DNA from: Micromonospora ureilytica
Lineage (GTDB): Bacteria; Actinomycetota; Actinomycetes; Mycobacteriales; Micromonosporaceae
Direction of reading: 5' to 3'
Assembly (NCBI RefSeq): GCF_015751765.1
Contig: NZ_JADOTX010000001.1
Span: forward strand, 3,286,001-3,350,000
Length of the DNA stretch: 64,000 bases
Shown here: piece by piece, positions 17,706 to 27,222 of the stretch
Position numbering within the stretch: position 1 is the first letter of the stretch
Layout of the letters: the number at the start of each line of letters is the position of its first letter
The notes under the pieces: generated by a model
Seen by the model: the letters and a program-made list of their open reading frames with translations, nothing else
Databases searched by the model: none
What the model was told of the DNA's origin: nothing
Made by a program: the position numbers and the translations under genes

Positions 17706-19101
17706 GGGCGACGACTCCCTCCTGTTCGGTGGCCGGGCGGCGGTGCCGGCGCAACGTCCGGTGATATCCGTAGAGCGCGGCCGGCACGACGGTCAGCGCG
17801 TAGCCGAGCGCGCCGACCCAGGGCACGGCGGCGACACCGAGCCGGCCGGCCGCGTACCACTTGCCGAGCGCCGACAGCAGCAGGAACGCCCCCCAGCCGA
17901 CGAGCTGCGGGACGATGACACCGTCGGCGTTCTGCACCATGAACCGTGGCGACAACGCGGCCTGGAGCAGCCACCAGACACCCAGCCCGGCGAGCAGCCA
18001 GCGGTCGTCACCCATCGGCACCGGCAGCCAGGCGGCGAAGATCCGGTCGCCGAACGCCACAAGCACCGCGATGGGCAGGCCGGCGGCGAGCACCGACAGC
18101 ACTGTCATCCGTCGGGTCGTTCGCCGTACCCAGTCCAGGTGGCCCTGGGCCAGGGCCTCACCGTTGGCCGGCCAGAGCGGCACGTTGACCAGGACGACGA
18201 GTTGGCCGAGCTGGGACAGCAACTTCGCCGGCACCACGTACCCGGCCACCGCGGACAGGCCGAGCGCGTGCGCGATGATCAGCGTGTCGGCGTTGGTGGC
18301 GCACGAGATGACCACGGTCAGCACGAAGAACAACCCACTGAGCCGGGTCAGTTCCAGGGCCGCGCCGGCCTGGACGGCTCTCGGCGTGGGTCGGATCCGC
18401 GGCTCCTGCCGACCGAAGAACCAGAGCGTGTTGAGCAGGTTGATCAGCAGCGGCGTGGCGACGGACACGGCGATCACGAGGATCGGCGACAGGTCGGCCC
18501 AGACCACCCCGAGAACGGCGGCGAGCGCGCCGAGGCTGCCGGCGGTCTGCCAGACGTTGCTCGGGCCGACCTGCTGGTAGGCGTACTGGACACGGGCGAT
18601 CAGGGACAGCGGCACGTTCAGCGCGAACCCGGTGAGACAGATCAGCGAGATCATCCGGGTCTGCTCCGGGGTGACCTGCCCGGTCACGTTGAACAGCGAC
18701 GACCACGGCACGACCCCGGCGGTGAACCAGAGCAGGCCGGTCAGCGCGAACGCCAGCACCGTCAGGGTCAGGTACGCGCTGGAGATGTAACGGCGGGCCA
18801 GTGTGGTGTCGCCGTGGGCGTAGCAGGAAGCCAGCTTCGTCATCAGACCGCTGCCGAGCCCCAGGTCGGCGAAGGCCGCCATGCCGGCCAGCGACGCGAC
18901 AGCCATCCACAGCCCGTACAGGTCGTTGCCGAAGAAGGGCAGCGTCACCGGGACCAGCACGATCGGCACGATCAACCCGGCGGCCCGGCTGACCAGCGCG
19001 GTGGTGATGCCGGTGACCAGCCGTCGGCTGCGCGCCGAGCGGCCACGCCACCCGCCCGGCATACCGGCCCGCCGGGTCCGATCGACGACCCCGGACGACA
19101 T
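17692..19101 (-). CDS. Wzx-like oligosaccharide flippase 1
   Basis: A 469-residue polytopic protein of the MOP superfamily (polysaccharide biosynthesis protein type), with about 12-14 membrane helices. Seen: the N-terminal block ALVSRAAGLIVPIVLVPVTLPFFGNDLYGLWM and ADLGLGSGLMTKLA. It would move lipid-linked repeat units across the membrane. Two paralogues are at 25556-27016 and 33418-34836; all share the FADLG-x-G-x-GL-x-T-x-LA and FMVQN blocks. It starts 8 nt after the epimerase stop. Confidence 0.88.
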   Translation of the reverse strand: MSSGVVDRTRRAGMPGGWRGRSARSRRLVTGITTALVSRAAGLIVPIVLVPVTLPFFGNDLYGLWMAVASLAGMAAFADLGLGSGLMTKLASCYAHGDTTLARRYISSAYLTLTVLAFALTGLLWFTAGVVPWSSLFNVTGQVTPEQTRMISLICLTGFALNVPLSLIARVQYAYQQVGPSNVWQTAGSLGALAAVLGVVWADLSPILVIAVSVATPLLINLLNTLWFFGRQEPRIRPTPRAVQAGAALELTRLSGLFFVLTVVISCATNADTLIIAHALGLSAVAGYVVPAKLLSQLGQLVVLVNVPLWPANGEALAQGHLDWVRRTTRRMTVLSVLAAGLPIAVLVAFGDRIFAAWLPVPMGDDRWLLAGLGVWWLLQAALSPRFMVQNADGVIVPQLVGWGAFLLLSALGKWYAAGRLGVAAVPWVGALGYALTVVPAALYGYHRTLRRHRRPATEQEGVVAHAVR

Positions 19102-19109
19102 GACGCGGC

Positions 19110-20054
19110 CTACTGGCCGGTGAGCACGCGACCGGACATCCAGGACACGGTCTGCTCCAGGCCGGTGCGCAGCGGCACCTGTCGCACCGAGGGGAACAGC
19201 TCCCGCAACCGGCCGCAGTCGGCCTGCGAGTCCCGTACGTCGCCGGGACGCGGTGGCTCGTGCACCACGGGCAACGGCCGGCCCATGATGTCCTCCAGTT
19301 CGGCGATCATGTCGAGGAGGGAGACCCGTACGCCGAAGGCCAGGTTCACCACGTCGGTGGTGGACACCCGGCGGACGATGGCGTCGACGAGCACCGTGGT
19401 GACGCTGCCGACGAACGTGAAGTCGCGGGTCTGTCGGCCGTCACCGTGCACCCGCAGCGGCTCGCCGGCGAGGGCTGCGGTGACGAACCGGGGCAGCACG
19501 GCGGCGTACGCGTGGTGCGCCGCCTGCCGTGGGCCGAAGACGTTGAAGAAGCGGAACGGCAGCACGCCCATGTCGTAGCAGGAGGCGTAGGCGACCGCGT
19601 ACGCCTCGGCGGCCAGCTTGGACACCGCGTACGGGGAGACCGGGATGGGGCGGAGCCCCTCCTGCCGGGGCAGCACCGGGTTGGCGCCGTACACCGACGA
19701 GGACGAGGAGAGGATGACCTGCTGCACGCCGTGCCGGCGGGCGGCCTCCAGCACCATCAGCGTGCCGGTGGCGTTGGCGTGGTGGCTGGGCAGCGGCCGG
19801 TCGATGGAGCGCGGCACCGAGCCGAGGGCGGCCAGGTGCACCACGCTGGCCGCTCCGGCGAACGCCTCGTCGAGCAGGTCGGGGTCGAGCACGGTCCCCT
19901 GGTGCAGCCGAACGGGTTGGCCGTGCAGGTTGTCCAGCAGGCCGGTGGAGAGGTCGTCGACGACCACGATCTCGGTCACCTGTGGGGTTTCGTCCAGCGC
20001 CCGCACCAGGTTGGCGCCGATGAACCCGGCTCCCCCGGTCACCACTACCTTCAC
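19110..20054 (-). CDS. NAD-dependent nucleotide-sugar epimerase/dehydratase (GalE/WbpP-like)
   Basis: A 314-residue extended SDR. The NAD motif VVVTGGAGFIGANLV is at the N-terminus, and the Ser/Tyr-x3-Lys catalytic set appears as SSSSSVYGANP and SPYAVSKLAAEAY. The fold and length fit UDP-Glc/UDP-GlcNAc 4-epimerases, but dehydratases of the same family cannot be excluded. The GTG at 20054 has AGGGGAG 5 nt upstream and is where the conserved domain begins; an upstream in-frame start would add about 28 unrelated residues. It heads the operon with flippase 1 and the transferase at 16332. Confidence 0.82.
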   Translation of the reverse strand: MKVVVTGGAGFIGANLVRALDETPQVTEIVVVDDLSTGLLDNLHGQPVRLHQGTVLDPDLLDEAFAGAASVVHLAALGSVPRSIDRPLPSHHANATGTLMVLEAARRHGVQQVILSSSSSVYGANPVLPRQEGLRPIPVSPYAVSKLAAEAYAVAYASCYDMGVLPFRFFNVFGPRQAAHHAYAAVLPRFVTAALAGEPLRVHGDGRQTRDFTFVGSVTTVLVDAIVRRVSTTDVVNLAFGVRVSLLDMIAELEDIMGRPLPVVHEPPRPGDVRDSQADCGRLRELFPSVRQVPLRTGLEQTVSWMSGRVLTGQ

Positions 20055-20281
20055 GAGGTCTCCCCTTCGGCCCGTCGGTGGCGGCCCGGCGTCGGCTACC
20101 CAGTGGGACAACGAGCGCTTCCGGTGCAGGTCACGCACCGGAACGCGTGTCCCGTTTCACTTCCGCCCGTTCTCAGCCCTAGTGGGCGAGTTGGGGGCAG
20201 TGGCCCGTTTGATGTGGTGAGCTGACCCTGCGGACAGCAAGCCGGTGCGAGGCCCGGCCGACCCGGACGGGAGTGCCGGAG

Positions 20282-21517
20282 ATGCGAATCGGACTGATCA
20301 GCCAGTGGTACCCGCCGGAGAGCACCTTCGTGCCGGGTCAGCTGGCCACCGAACTGGCCCGGCGCGGGCACGAGGTGCGCGTGTTGACCACCTTCCCGAG
20401 CCTGCCGCTCGGGCGGATCTACCCGGGCTGGCGACAGCGGTGGAACCACCTGAACACCGACGGCGGGGTGACGGTGCGCCGGGTGCCGGCGTATCCGAGC
20501 CACGACCGTTCCGGCCTGCGCCGGGCGGTCAGCTACCTGTCGTTCGCGGCCACCAGCACCCTCGCCGCCCCGCGACACCTGCGCGGCGTCGACGCGCTCT
20601 ACGTCTACCACCCACCGCCCACCTCGTACGCTGCCGCCGGGCTGCTGCGCCTGCTGCGTGGCGTACCGGCGGTGCTGCACGTCCAGGACCTGTGGCCGGA
20701 GTCGGTGACCGCCTCGGGGATGGCCCCGCCGGGGCTGGCCGGCAGAGCGCTGGACCGCGTCCTCACCGCGTCGATGCGTCGCATCTACCACTCCTGCGCG
20801 GGCATCGCGGTGATCGCGCCCGCGATGGCGGAGCAGGTGGTCGAGCGCGGCGTCGACCCGGGGGCGGTGCGCACCGTCTTCAACTGGACCGACGAGGCGC
20901 TGTTCCGGCCGGTGCCGTGCACCGACGCCGCCCGGGCGGCGATCGGCCATCGGGGACGGACCACCGTGATGTTCGCCGGCAACCTGGGGTTGTTGCAGGG
21001 CGTGGACGTGGCGATCCGGGCGGCGGCGGCCGCGCCGGACGCGGTGGATCTGGTCTTCGTCGGCACCGGGCTGGGCGCGGAGCAGGCCCGCAAGCTCGCC
21101 GACGAGTTGGGCGCGGTCAACGTCCGGTTCCTCGGCCGGCGTCCGGCGGCGGAGATGGCCGAGCTGTACGCCGCCGCCGACTACCAGTTGGTGATGCTGC
21201 GGGACCTTCCGTGGCTGCGCGGGACGGTGCCGTCGAAGTTGCAGGCCGCGCTCGCCTGCGGCGTGCCGGTGTTGATGTCGGCTGATGGCGACGCCGCCCG
21301 GCTGGTCAGCGCCGGCGGGGCGGGCCTGGTCTGCCCGCCGGACGACTGGCGGGCGTTGGCCGACCAGTTCGTGGCCGCGGCCCGGGTGTCCACCGAGCAA
21401 CGGCTCGCGATGGGTTGTCGGGGTCGCCAGCTCTACCTGGACCGGATGTCGCTGCGGGTCGGCGTCGACCAGATCGAGGATCTGTTGAGCAAGGCCGCGG
21501 CGCGTGGTCGAGGCTGA
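20282..21517 (+). CDS. Glycosyltransferase family 4 (WbuB-like)
   Basis: A 411-residue GT-B enzyme similar in plan to WbuB-type transferases that use N-acetylated deoxyhexoses. It opens MRIGLISQWYPPESTFVPGQLA, continues with VLTTFPSLPLGRIYPGW and HVQDLWPES, and has the C-domain VMFAGNLGLLQGVD and VPSKLQAALACGVPVLMS. WbuB of E. coli transfers L-FucNAc, and capEFG are close by, so FucNAc is a reasonable but unproven donor. ATG 20282 has GGGAG 8 nt upstream. It may be cotranscribed with the polymerase 136 bp downstream. Confidence 0.82.
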   Translation: MRIGLISQWYPPESTFVPGQLATELARRGHEVRVLTTFPSLPLGRIYPGWRQRWNHLNTDGGVTVRRVPAYPSHDRSGLRRAVSYLSFAATSTLAAPRHLRGVDALYVYHPPPTSYAAAGLLRLLRGVPAVLHVQDLWPESVTASGMAPPGLAGRALDRVLTASMRRIYHSCAGIAVIAPAMAEQVVERGVDPGAVRTVFNWTDEALFRPVPCTDAARAAIGHRGRTTVMFAGNLGLLQGVDVAIRAAAAAPDAVDLVFVGTGLGAEQARKLADELGAVNVRFLGRRPAAEMAELYAAADYQLVMLRDLPWLRGTVPSKLQAALACGVPVLMSADGDAARLVSAGGAGLVCPPDDWRALADQFVAAARVSTEQRLAMGCRGRQLYLDRMSLRVGVDQIEDLLSKAAARGRG

Positions 21518-21653
21518 CGCCCCTTCGTTGAAATGCCCGATATAAACCAGTTGTTGGGCAAAGTAGAGGTACCTCCCTCAATCTCCACCTAGGCTCGTTG
21601 CGGCACGGTACGGCACCCGCCGGCCGGATCACCGCTCGGCAGGAGGAGAGCCT

Positions 21654-22955
21654 GTGGCTCAGGGGTACGGCGCAGCACGGTCCATCATGGAGCCACCGCC
21701 CGGACGCTCGGCAGGCATCACGCCGACCCCGTCGCCGATCGGTCAGCCCCGGCCGGCCCGCCCCGCCACGACGCCCGTCAGCAGCCGGTGGAACCTGGCG
21801 TGGTTGAGCGTGCTGCCCATCTGCCTCGCCGCCGTCCTGGGTCCGGTCAACCCGAACCTGGTCTACCAGGGTGGGCTCTGGCTCGCCGCCGCCGCGCTGC
21901 TGACCAGCGGCCGGATCCCCCGCATCGGCCCGGCGGACTACCTGGCGATCCTGATCTGCTGCTGGGCCACCACCACGCTGATGTGGACCCGGGACATCGA
22001 CGGCAGTCAGATCGCGGTACGCGCCTGGTGGACCATGGCCCTGCTGCTGATCGCCGCGCGTCACGTGCTGTCCAGTCGGCGCCGCGTACTACTGGTCGCC
22101 GGCGCCTTCCTCGGCGGCGCGGGCTGGACCGCCATCCAACTGATCCGGGCCAGCCGCCTGGACGAGACCGCGCTACGCGTCTCACTGGAGGGCGTGGGCG
22201 TCAACTACACCGCGTACTGCCTGGCCACCGCCGCCCTGGTCACCGTCCTGCTGGTGCTGGCCCGGGCCGGGAACCGCCTGGTCCGCGCCGGGCTCTGGCT
22301 GCTGCTGCCACTGTTCGGCTACGCGACGATGCTCACCGGCACGCGCGCCAGCCAGGTCGCGCTGGCCGCCGTCGTGGCGTACCTGATCGTGGACCGGCTC
22401 GCCGGGCGGACCTGGGCCTTCGCCGTCGGCGCCTCGGCCGTCCTGCTGGCCCTCGTGCCGTTCGGGCACCTTACGCGCTACCAGCCACAGTGGTTGGCGA
22501 CCGTGTTCGACCGTCCCCTGGACGACCTCTCCGGGCGGCTGGCCGTCTGGCCGGTCGCCGAGGCGTCGTTCTGGGACTCGCCGCTTGTCGGAATCGGTGT
22601 GGGCGCCTTTCCGAGCACCAATCCGTACTACGGGGTGGGTGCCCATTCGTTGCTGCTCACCCTCGGCAACGACCTCGGCCTGATCGGGATCGCGTTGTTC
22701 GCGGCGCTTGTCGGCTTCCTCATCCGGGACGCGGCACCCGGACTGGGCCGCCGGCACGGGACGCTCGTCGGCGTGCTGATCGTCGGATGGACGCCGATCT
22801 GGCTCAGCGGGCACTGGGAGATCTCACCTGTGGCGTGGCTGATGCTGGCCCTGTGGTCCCGGCTGCCGGTGGCACTGCTGGAGCCGGCCGCCGAGAAGCC
22901 ACCGGCCACGCCGAACAGCGGCCCGAACCGACCACTTGTGGGCCTGGTGCGCTGA
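21654..22955 (+). CDS. O-antigen ligase/polymerase-like membrane protein (Wzy-like 2)
   Basis: A 433-residue protein with about ten membrane helices and a ~50-residue cytoplasmic N-terminal tail. It shares the plan of the 15058 protein block by block: LLTSGRIPRIGPADYLAIL, ARHVLSSRRR, MLTGTRASQVALAA, SGRLAVWPVAEASFWDSPL, then GAFPSTNPYYGVGAHSLLL and GNDLGLIG. The two are clear paralogues. The GTG start has AGGAGGAG upstream. It runs convergently into the minus-strand transferase at 23000. Confidence 0.8.
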   Translation: MAQGYGAARSIMEPPPGRSAGITPTPSPIGQPRPARPATTPVSSRWNLAWLSVLPICLAAVLGPVNPNLVYQGGLWLAAAALLTSGRIPRIGPADYLAILICCWATTTLMWTRDIDGSQIAVRAWWTMALLLIAARHVLSSRRRVLLVAGAFLGGAGWTAIQLIRASRLDETALRVSLEGVGVNYTAYCLATAALVTVLLVLARAGNRLVRAGLWLLLPLFGYATMLTGTRASQVALAAVVAYLIVDRLAGRTWAFAVGASAVLLALVPFGHLTRYQPQWLATVFDRPLDDLSGRLAVWPVAEASFWDSPLVGIGVGAFPSTNPYYGVGAHSLLLTLGNDLGLIGIALFAALVGFLIRDAAPGLGRRHGTLVGVLIVGWTPIWLSGHWEISPVAWLMLALWSRLPVALLEPAAEKPPATPNSGPNRPLVGLVR

Positions 22956-22999
22956 GCGGACTCGGCGGCGGCCGGGGTCAGGTGCTGCGGGGCTGCGGG

Positions 23000-24277
23000 T
23001 CAGCCGACCCGGTCCGGGGCGAACGCCCCCGCGTCGGCCGGGGCGGGCCGCGGGCCGGTGAGCCCGGTCAGGTCGGCGAGGAAGTCGTGCATCCGCCGCC
23101 CCTGGGCCGCCGGGCTGCGGGTCTCCCGCACGAACCGGGCGCCACCGGCACCCAGCTCACGGGCCGCGTGGGGCGGCAGGCGCAGCACCCCGGCGATGGC
23201 GGCGCGCAGCCCCTCGGCGGTGTCCGGCTCGGCGAAGGACAGCCAGGGGTCGTACACCGCCGGGATGCCCGGCAGGCGGGTGCTCACCACCGGCACACCG
23301 GCCGCCAGGTACTCGATGATCTTCGACGGGAACGACCAACGGACGAAGTCCTGATCCACCGGGCGGGGATTCACCAGCACGCTCGCCCGGGACAGCCGGG
23401 GCAGCAACTCGGCCCGGGGCAGCAACTGCGGGGGCGCGATGCGCCGGTCCGTGGCGGCCCGCTCCCGCAACCAGCCCTCCAGCTCGCCCCGCCCGTACAC
23501 GCACAGCCGCAGGTCGTCCCCGGGCAACTCGCCGAACGCCTCGACGAGCCGGTCGACGCCGTAGGCGCGGCTCAGACCGCCGGCGTAGACGATGTCCCGG
23601 GTCACCCCGATGGCACCCGGCCGGGCATCGTCGACGGTGGCCGGCCCGGCGGCACAGATACCCTCTAGCACCAGCCGCGGCCGGCCGGGGGCGAAGTCGT
23701 CGGCCAGCGCGGGCGTCAACGCGATCACCCCGGAGCAGCGGGCGAGCGCGGCCCGGACCAGCGCCACGTCGAGCCCTCGCAGCAGCCGGACCACCCGGCC
23801 GTCGGTGGGCAGCGCGACACCCGGCGGGTCGGTGAGCACCGGCACCACCCGTACGCCACGCCGCCGTGCACGCAGCACACCGAACCACAGGAAGGGCGAG
23901 TGCACGCCGTGCACCAGCAGCACATCCGTCCGCTGCCCGCGCAGCTCCCGGCTCCCGGTGCGCCACGCCGCCACGAACCGGGTGAGGTGCTTGAGGCCGA
24001 GCAGGTTGACGAACGCCAGCAGGTGGCCGTCCACGTCGTCCTGCCGGAATCGGCCGGGACGGAAGCGGATCTGACGGTTGCTCGGCCAGGTGGACACCGG
24101 GGCGGCGGAGAGCAGGTGCACCGGACAGTCGGCGGCGCGCAGGCTGCGGACCAGACTCCAGGCGAAGGTGTGCGTCTGGGTGGGCATGATGGTGTCCCGG
24201 GCGATGATCTCGGCCAGCAGGTCGTCCGGCACGGTGAAGCCCAACAGGGTGACCCGAGGGCTGCGGTGGTCGGCCAT
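23000..24277 (-). CDS. Glycosyltransferase family 4-like protein
   Basis: A 425-residue GT-B-like protein starting DHRSPRVTLLGFTVPDDLLAE, with VLLVHGVHSPFLWFGVLRA in the N-domain and DIVYAGGLSRAYGVDRLVE plus FPSKIIEYLAAGVPVVST in the C-domain. The K-x-x-E-Y-L-A-A-G-x-P block is shared with several transferases of this locus. ATG 24277 is preferred because GGGGAG lies 5 nt upstream; GTG 24283 would overlap the previous stop. Last gene of the minus-strand set flippase 2, transferase, transferase. Confidence 0.8.
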   Translation of the reverse strand: MADHRSPRVTLLGFTVPDDLLAEIIARDTIMPTQTHTFAWSLVRSLRAADCPVHLLSAAPVSTWPSNRQIRFRPGRFRQDDVDGHLLAFVNLLGLKHLTRFVAAWRTGSRELRGQRTDVLLVHGVHSPFLWFGVLRARRRGVRVVPVLTDPPGVALPTDGRVVRLLRGLDVALVRAALARCSGVIALTPALADDFAPGRPRLVLEGICAAGPATVDDARPGAIGVTRDIVYAGGLSRAYGVDRLVEAFGELPGDDLRLCVYGRGELEGWLRERAATDRRIAPPQLLPRAELLPRLSRASVLVNPRPVDQDFVRWSFPSKIIEYLAAGVPVVSTRLPGIPAVYDPWLSFAEPDTAEGLRAAIAGVLRLPPHAARELGAGGARFVRETRSPAAQGRRMHDFLADLTGLTGPRPAPADAGAFAPDRVG

Positions 24278-24279
24278 CC

Positions 24280-25380
24280 TCACTCCCCGATGATGCGTTG
24301 GTAGACGCTGTCGAGCGAACCGAGCATGGCGTCCAGGCTGTAGCCCTCGGCCACCACCTTGCGACCCAGCTCTCCCAGGTGGCGCCGCTCGGCCGAGTCG
24401 TCCAGCAGCGGCGACAGCGCCCCGGCCAGCGCTTCGGGATCACCCGCCGGCACCAGCCGCCCTCCGCCGGAGCGCAGCACCTCCACGTTGCCGCCGACCG
24501 CCGACGCGATGACCGGCAGTCCGTGCGCCATGGCCTCCAGCAGCGCGTTGGAGAGGTTCTCGTGCAGGGTCGGGAAGACGAAGAGGTCCGCCGCGGCGAG
24601 CAGGTCCGGCACGTCGAGTCGGTTGCCGAGCAGACGTACCTCGACCTCTCCGCTGTCGGCCAGGGCCGCGGCGACCCCCGCCCGGTCGGGGCCGTCACCG
24701 GCGACCAGCAGAACCCGGCGGACGCCGGACTGTCCCGGCCGGCGCACGGTGGACGGCGGCAGCCGGCGCATCGCGTCGGCGAGGACGCCGTAGCCCTTCT
24801 CCCAGGTCAGCCGGGACACCGCGATCATGGCGACGTCGTCGGGGCGCAGGCCCAACTCGGCGCGGACCCGGTCCCGCGACGCGCGGGGGTGGGCCGGCAG
24901 CGGCACCCCGTTGGGGATCACCCCGATGAACTTCCCGCCCAGCTCGCGCAGGAAGTCCCGGCGGGCCGCGTACTCGCAGACGGTGCCGACGTGGCTGGCC
25001 ATCCGCAGTGTCGCGGGTTCGGCGCCGTGCACGAGCAGCCGGCGGCGCCAGGGCCGGCCGGGCTGCCGCAGGTCGCGTACGGTGCCGTGCACGGTGACCA
25101 GGATCCGGCGGCAGCCGGCGAGGCGGGCGGCGAGCACCCCGTGCAGACCCTCGTTCTGCAGACCCCGCACGTGCACGAGATCGGGGCGGACCCGCCGCAG
25201 CAGGCGCACCCATTCGCGCAGCAGCGGCACGTTCAGGCTGCCGTTGCCCGCGCTCTGGTGCATCCGGACGAACTCGTACCGGTCGGCCAGCGGCGAGGCG
25301 AGCACGCGCTGCACGGCGGTCAGCGGGCCGTTGGCTCCCGGAACACCGGCCGAGTGCTGCACCACCACCGGCCGCGTCAC
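24280..25380 (-). CDS. Glycosyltransferase family 4 protein
   Basis: A 366-residue canonical GT4 enzyme. The N-domain has QHSAGVPGANGPLTAVQRVL and HVRGLQNEGLHGVLAARLAG. The C-domain has MIAVSRLTWEKGYGVLADAM and VFPTLHENLSNALLEAMAHG, in which ENLSNALLE is the E-x7-E signature. GTG 25380 is used because GGAG lies 7 nt upstream. The stop lies 3 bp from the ATG of the next gene. The 175-bp gap to the upstream flippase holds no convincing gene. Confidence 0.85.
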   Translation of the reverse strand: MTRPVVVQHSAGVPGANGPLTAVQRVLASPLADRYEFVRMHQSAGNGSLNVPLLREWVRLLRRVRPDLVHVRGLQNEGLHGVLAARLAGCRRILVTVHGTVRDLRQPGRPWRRRLLVHGAEPATLRMASHVGTVCEYAARRDFLRELGGKFIGVIPNGVPLPAHPRASRDRVRAELGLRPDDVAMIAVSRLTWEKGYGVLADAMRRLPPSTVRRPGQSGVRRVLLVAGDGPDRAGVAAALADSGEVEVRLLGNRLDVPDLLAAADLFVFPTLHENLSNALLEAMAHGLPVIASAVGGNVEVLRSGGGRLVPAGDPEALAGALSPLLDDSAERRHLGELGRKVVAEGYSLDAMLGSLDSVYQRIIGE

Positions 25381-25555
25381 GACGCGACTCCGACCGACGC
25401 CGGGCGGCGTCGGGTGTCGCGCACGGCGAGACGCTGCATGACCCCCCATTCCGACGGTGGCGCGATGACGAGCCGGTCCGGATGTGCGGACCGCACCACG
25501 GGTGGTAACTGCGGCACGAGCGGCGAGGTGACGCCGACCCGCCGCGCCCGAACCC

Positions 25556-27016
25556 TCACGGCCCCCCGACCGTCGCGGTCGCGACGCCCCTCTCCGCCCA
25601 TTTCGACCCGCCGGCCAGCACCCGGCGGTAGCCGACCACGGCGGCCGGCAGCACCGTGAGCCCGTAGGTCGCGGCCGAGGCGAGCGCCACCCCGGGCAGG
25701 CCCACCCGGTCGGCCAGGACGATCTTCAGGGGTACGGCCAGCAGCAGGCAGCCCGCCCAGCCGACGAACTGGGGTCGGAGCAGGCCGACGCTGTTCTGCA
25801 CCATGAACAGCGGGGCCGCCACGGCCAGCAGCACCGACCAGGCGGCGAGCCCCGCGAAGAGCATGGGAGACACCGGCGGGAGGTCGGCCGCGCGTACCCA
25901 GAGACGCAGCACGTCGTTGCCGACCAGCACGAGAGCGAGGCCGGGCAGGGCGACGACGCCGGCCGACAGGCCCACCATCCGGAGAGTGACCCGCCGCACC
26001 CAGGCCAGGTCCCCCCGGGCCAGCGCCTCGCCGTTGGCCGGCCAGAACGGCAGGTTCACCAGCGTGACGAACAGGGTCAGCAGGGCGAACATCCGCAGCA
26101 CGACCGCGTAGGTCGCGGCGGCGGGCAGCCCCAGCACCCGGCTGATCAGGAAGCCGTCGAGGTTGAGCACCACCGAGCAGAGCACCGAGAGCAGGAAGAA
26201 CCGGGCGCCCAGCCGGAGCAGACTCCGGGCCACCGCCGCGCGCACGTGCCGGGCACGGGGCCGTAACTCCCGGTCCTGCCACGCGAAGTAGCACACCGAG
26301 TTGGCCAGGTTGACCACCGGCACCGCGAGCACCGCGGCGGCGACGACAAGGACGTGACCAGCCCCGGTGGTGACCGCGGCGTAGACCAGGGCGACCGAGA
26401 CGAGGCTGCCGCCGGCCTGCCACAGGTTGCTCTGGGCCACCTGCTGGTGGGCGTACTGGACCCGCTGGATCAGGGCGAGGGGGATGTTGACCAGGAAGGC
26501 GCCGAAGCAGAGCAGCACCACCGGCCGGGCGTCGCGGGCCACCGTCGGGTCCACGGCGTTCAGCAGCGCCGGCCAGGGCACCCACCGCAGGGTCGCGACC
26601 AGCACCACCATCAGCAGTACGGACAGCGCGCCCAGCAGCGCGTACGCGCTGGAGATCTCCCTGGCCGCGGCGGGCCGTTCGCCGGTGCCGCGCAACCTCG
26701 CCAGCCGGGTCAGCAGCCCGTTGCCGAGCCCGAAGTCGGCGAAGAGCGCCATGCCGGTGAGCGACGTGACCGCCATCCAGAGCCCGTACCGCTCCGCGCC
26801 GAGGCTACGAAAGGCCAACGGGGTGATCAGCAGTGGCGCGGCCAGCCCGACCATCTTGCCGGCCAGCGCGGACACGATGCCGCCGGCGAGCGCACGGCTG
26901 CGGGACCTTCCCGTGCTCGGCGGCTCCGGCGGGGCGGCACCGCCGAGGGGCGGCGGCCGGTTCGCCACGACCAGACCGGGCCCGACCGGCGCCTCGCTGG
27001 TGGTCGGTCGTCGCAT
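25556..27016 (-). CDS. Wzx-like oligosaccharide flippase 2
   Basis: A 486-residue MOP-superfamily membrane protein with about 12-14 helices after a ~40-residue Pro-rich cytoplasmic tail. Key blocks are LAAPLLITPLAFRSLGAERYGLWM, LFADFGLGNGLLTRLARL, LIQRVQYAHQQVAQSN and LFMVQNSVGLLRPQF, shared with flippases 1 and 3. The ATG has GGAGG 9 nt upstream. It leads the minus-strand operon with two GT4 transferases and is read away from the transferase at 27223. Confidence 0.88.
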   Translation of the reverse strand: MRRPTTSEAPVGPGLVVANRPPPLGGAAPPEPPSTGRSRSRALAGGIVSALAGKMVGLAAPLLITPLAFRSLGAERYGLWMAVTSLTGMALFADFGLGNGLLTRLARLRGTGERPAAAREISSAYALLGALSVLLMVVLVATLRWVPWPALLNAVDPTVARDARPVVLLCFGAFLVNIPLALIQRVQYAHQQVAQSNLWQAGGSLVSVALVYAAVTTGAGHVLVVAAAVLAVPVVNLANSVCYFAWQDRELRPRARHVRAAVARSLLRLGARFFLLSVLCSVVLNLDGFLISRVLGLPAAATYAVVLRMFALLTLFVTLVNLPFWPANGEALARGDLAWVRRVTLRMVGLSAGVVALPGLALVLVGNDVLRLWVRAADLPPVSPMLFAGLAAWSVLLAVAAPLFMVQNSVGLLRPQFVGWAGCLLLAVPLKIVLADRVGLPGVALASAATYGLTVLPAAVVGYRRVLAGGSKWAERGVATATVGGP

Positions 27017-27085
27017 GCCGTGTCGCCTCCAGGCCCCGTCGACAGGTCAACGGGTTCAACGAGGACGGTCGAGCATGGTTGCTAT

Positions 27086-27114
27086 CAGTAGTCGTAGGAT
27101 TACTGAAAGTACTG
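27086..27114. promoter_or_regulatory. Possible operator: CAGTA/TACTG inverted and direct repeats
   Basis: In the 206-bp divergent region between flippase 2 and the transferase at 27223, CAGTA (27086-27090) is followed after 10 nt by its inverse TACTG (27101-27105) and, 4 nt on, by a second TACTG (27110-27114). The stretch is AT-rich for the region. Further right CGGCCAT occurs twice near 27163-27185, close to the expected promoter of the plus-strand gene. No named regulator is implied. Confidence 0.25.
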
Positions 27115-27222
27115 TGATTGCCACCCCGACACGAGCGCGCGAGCGGCGCCGCGCCGGCCACGGCCATTTAGACTTAACGGCCATAACGGGGCTGACTACC
27201 TGATTCTTCGGAGGGGCAGAGC

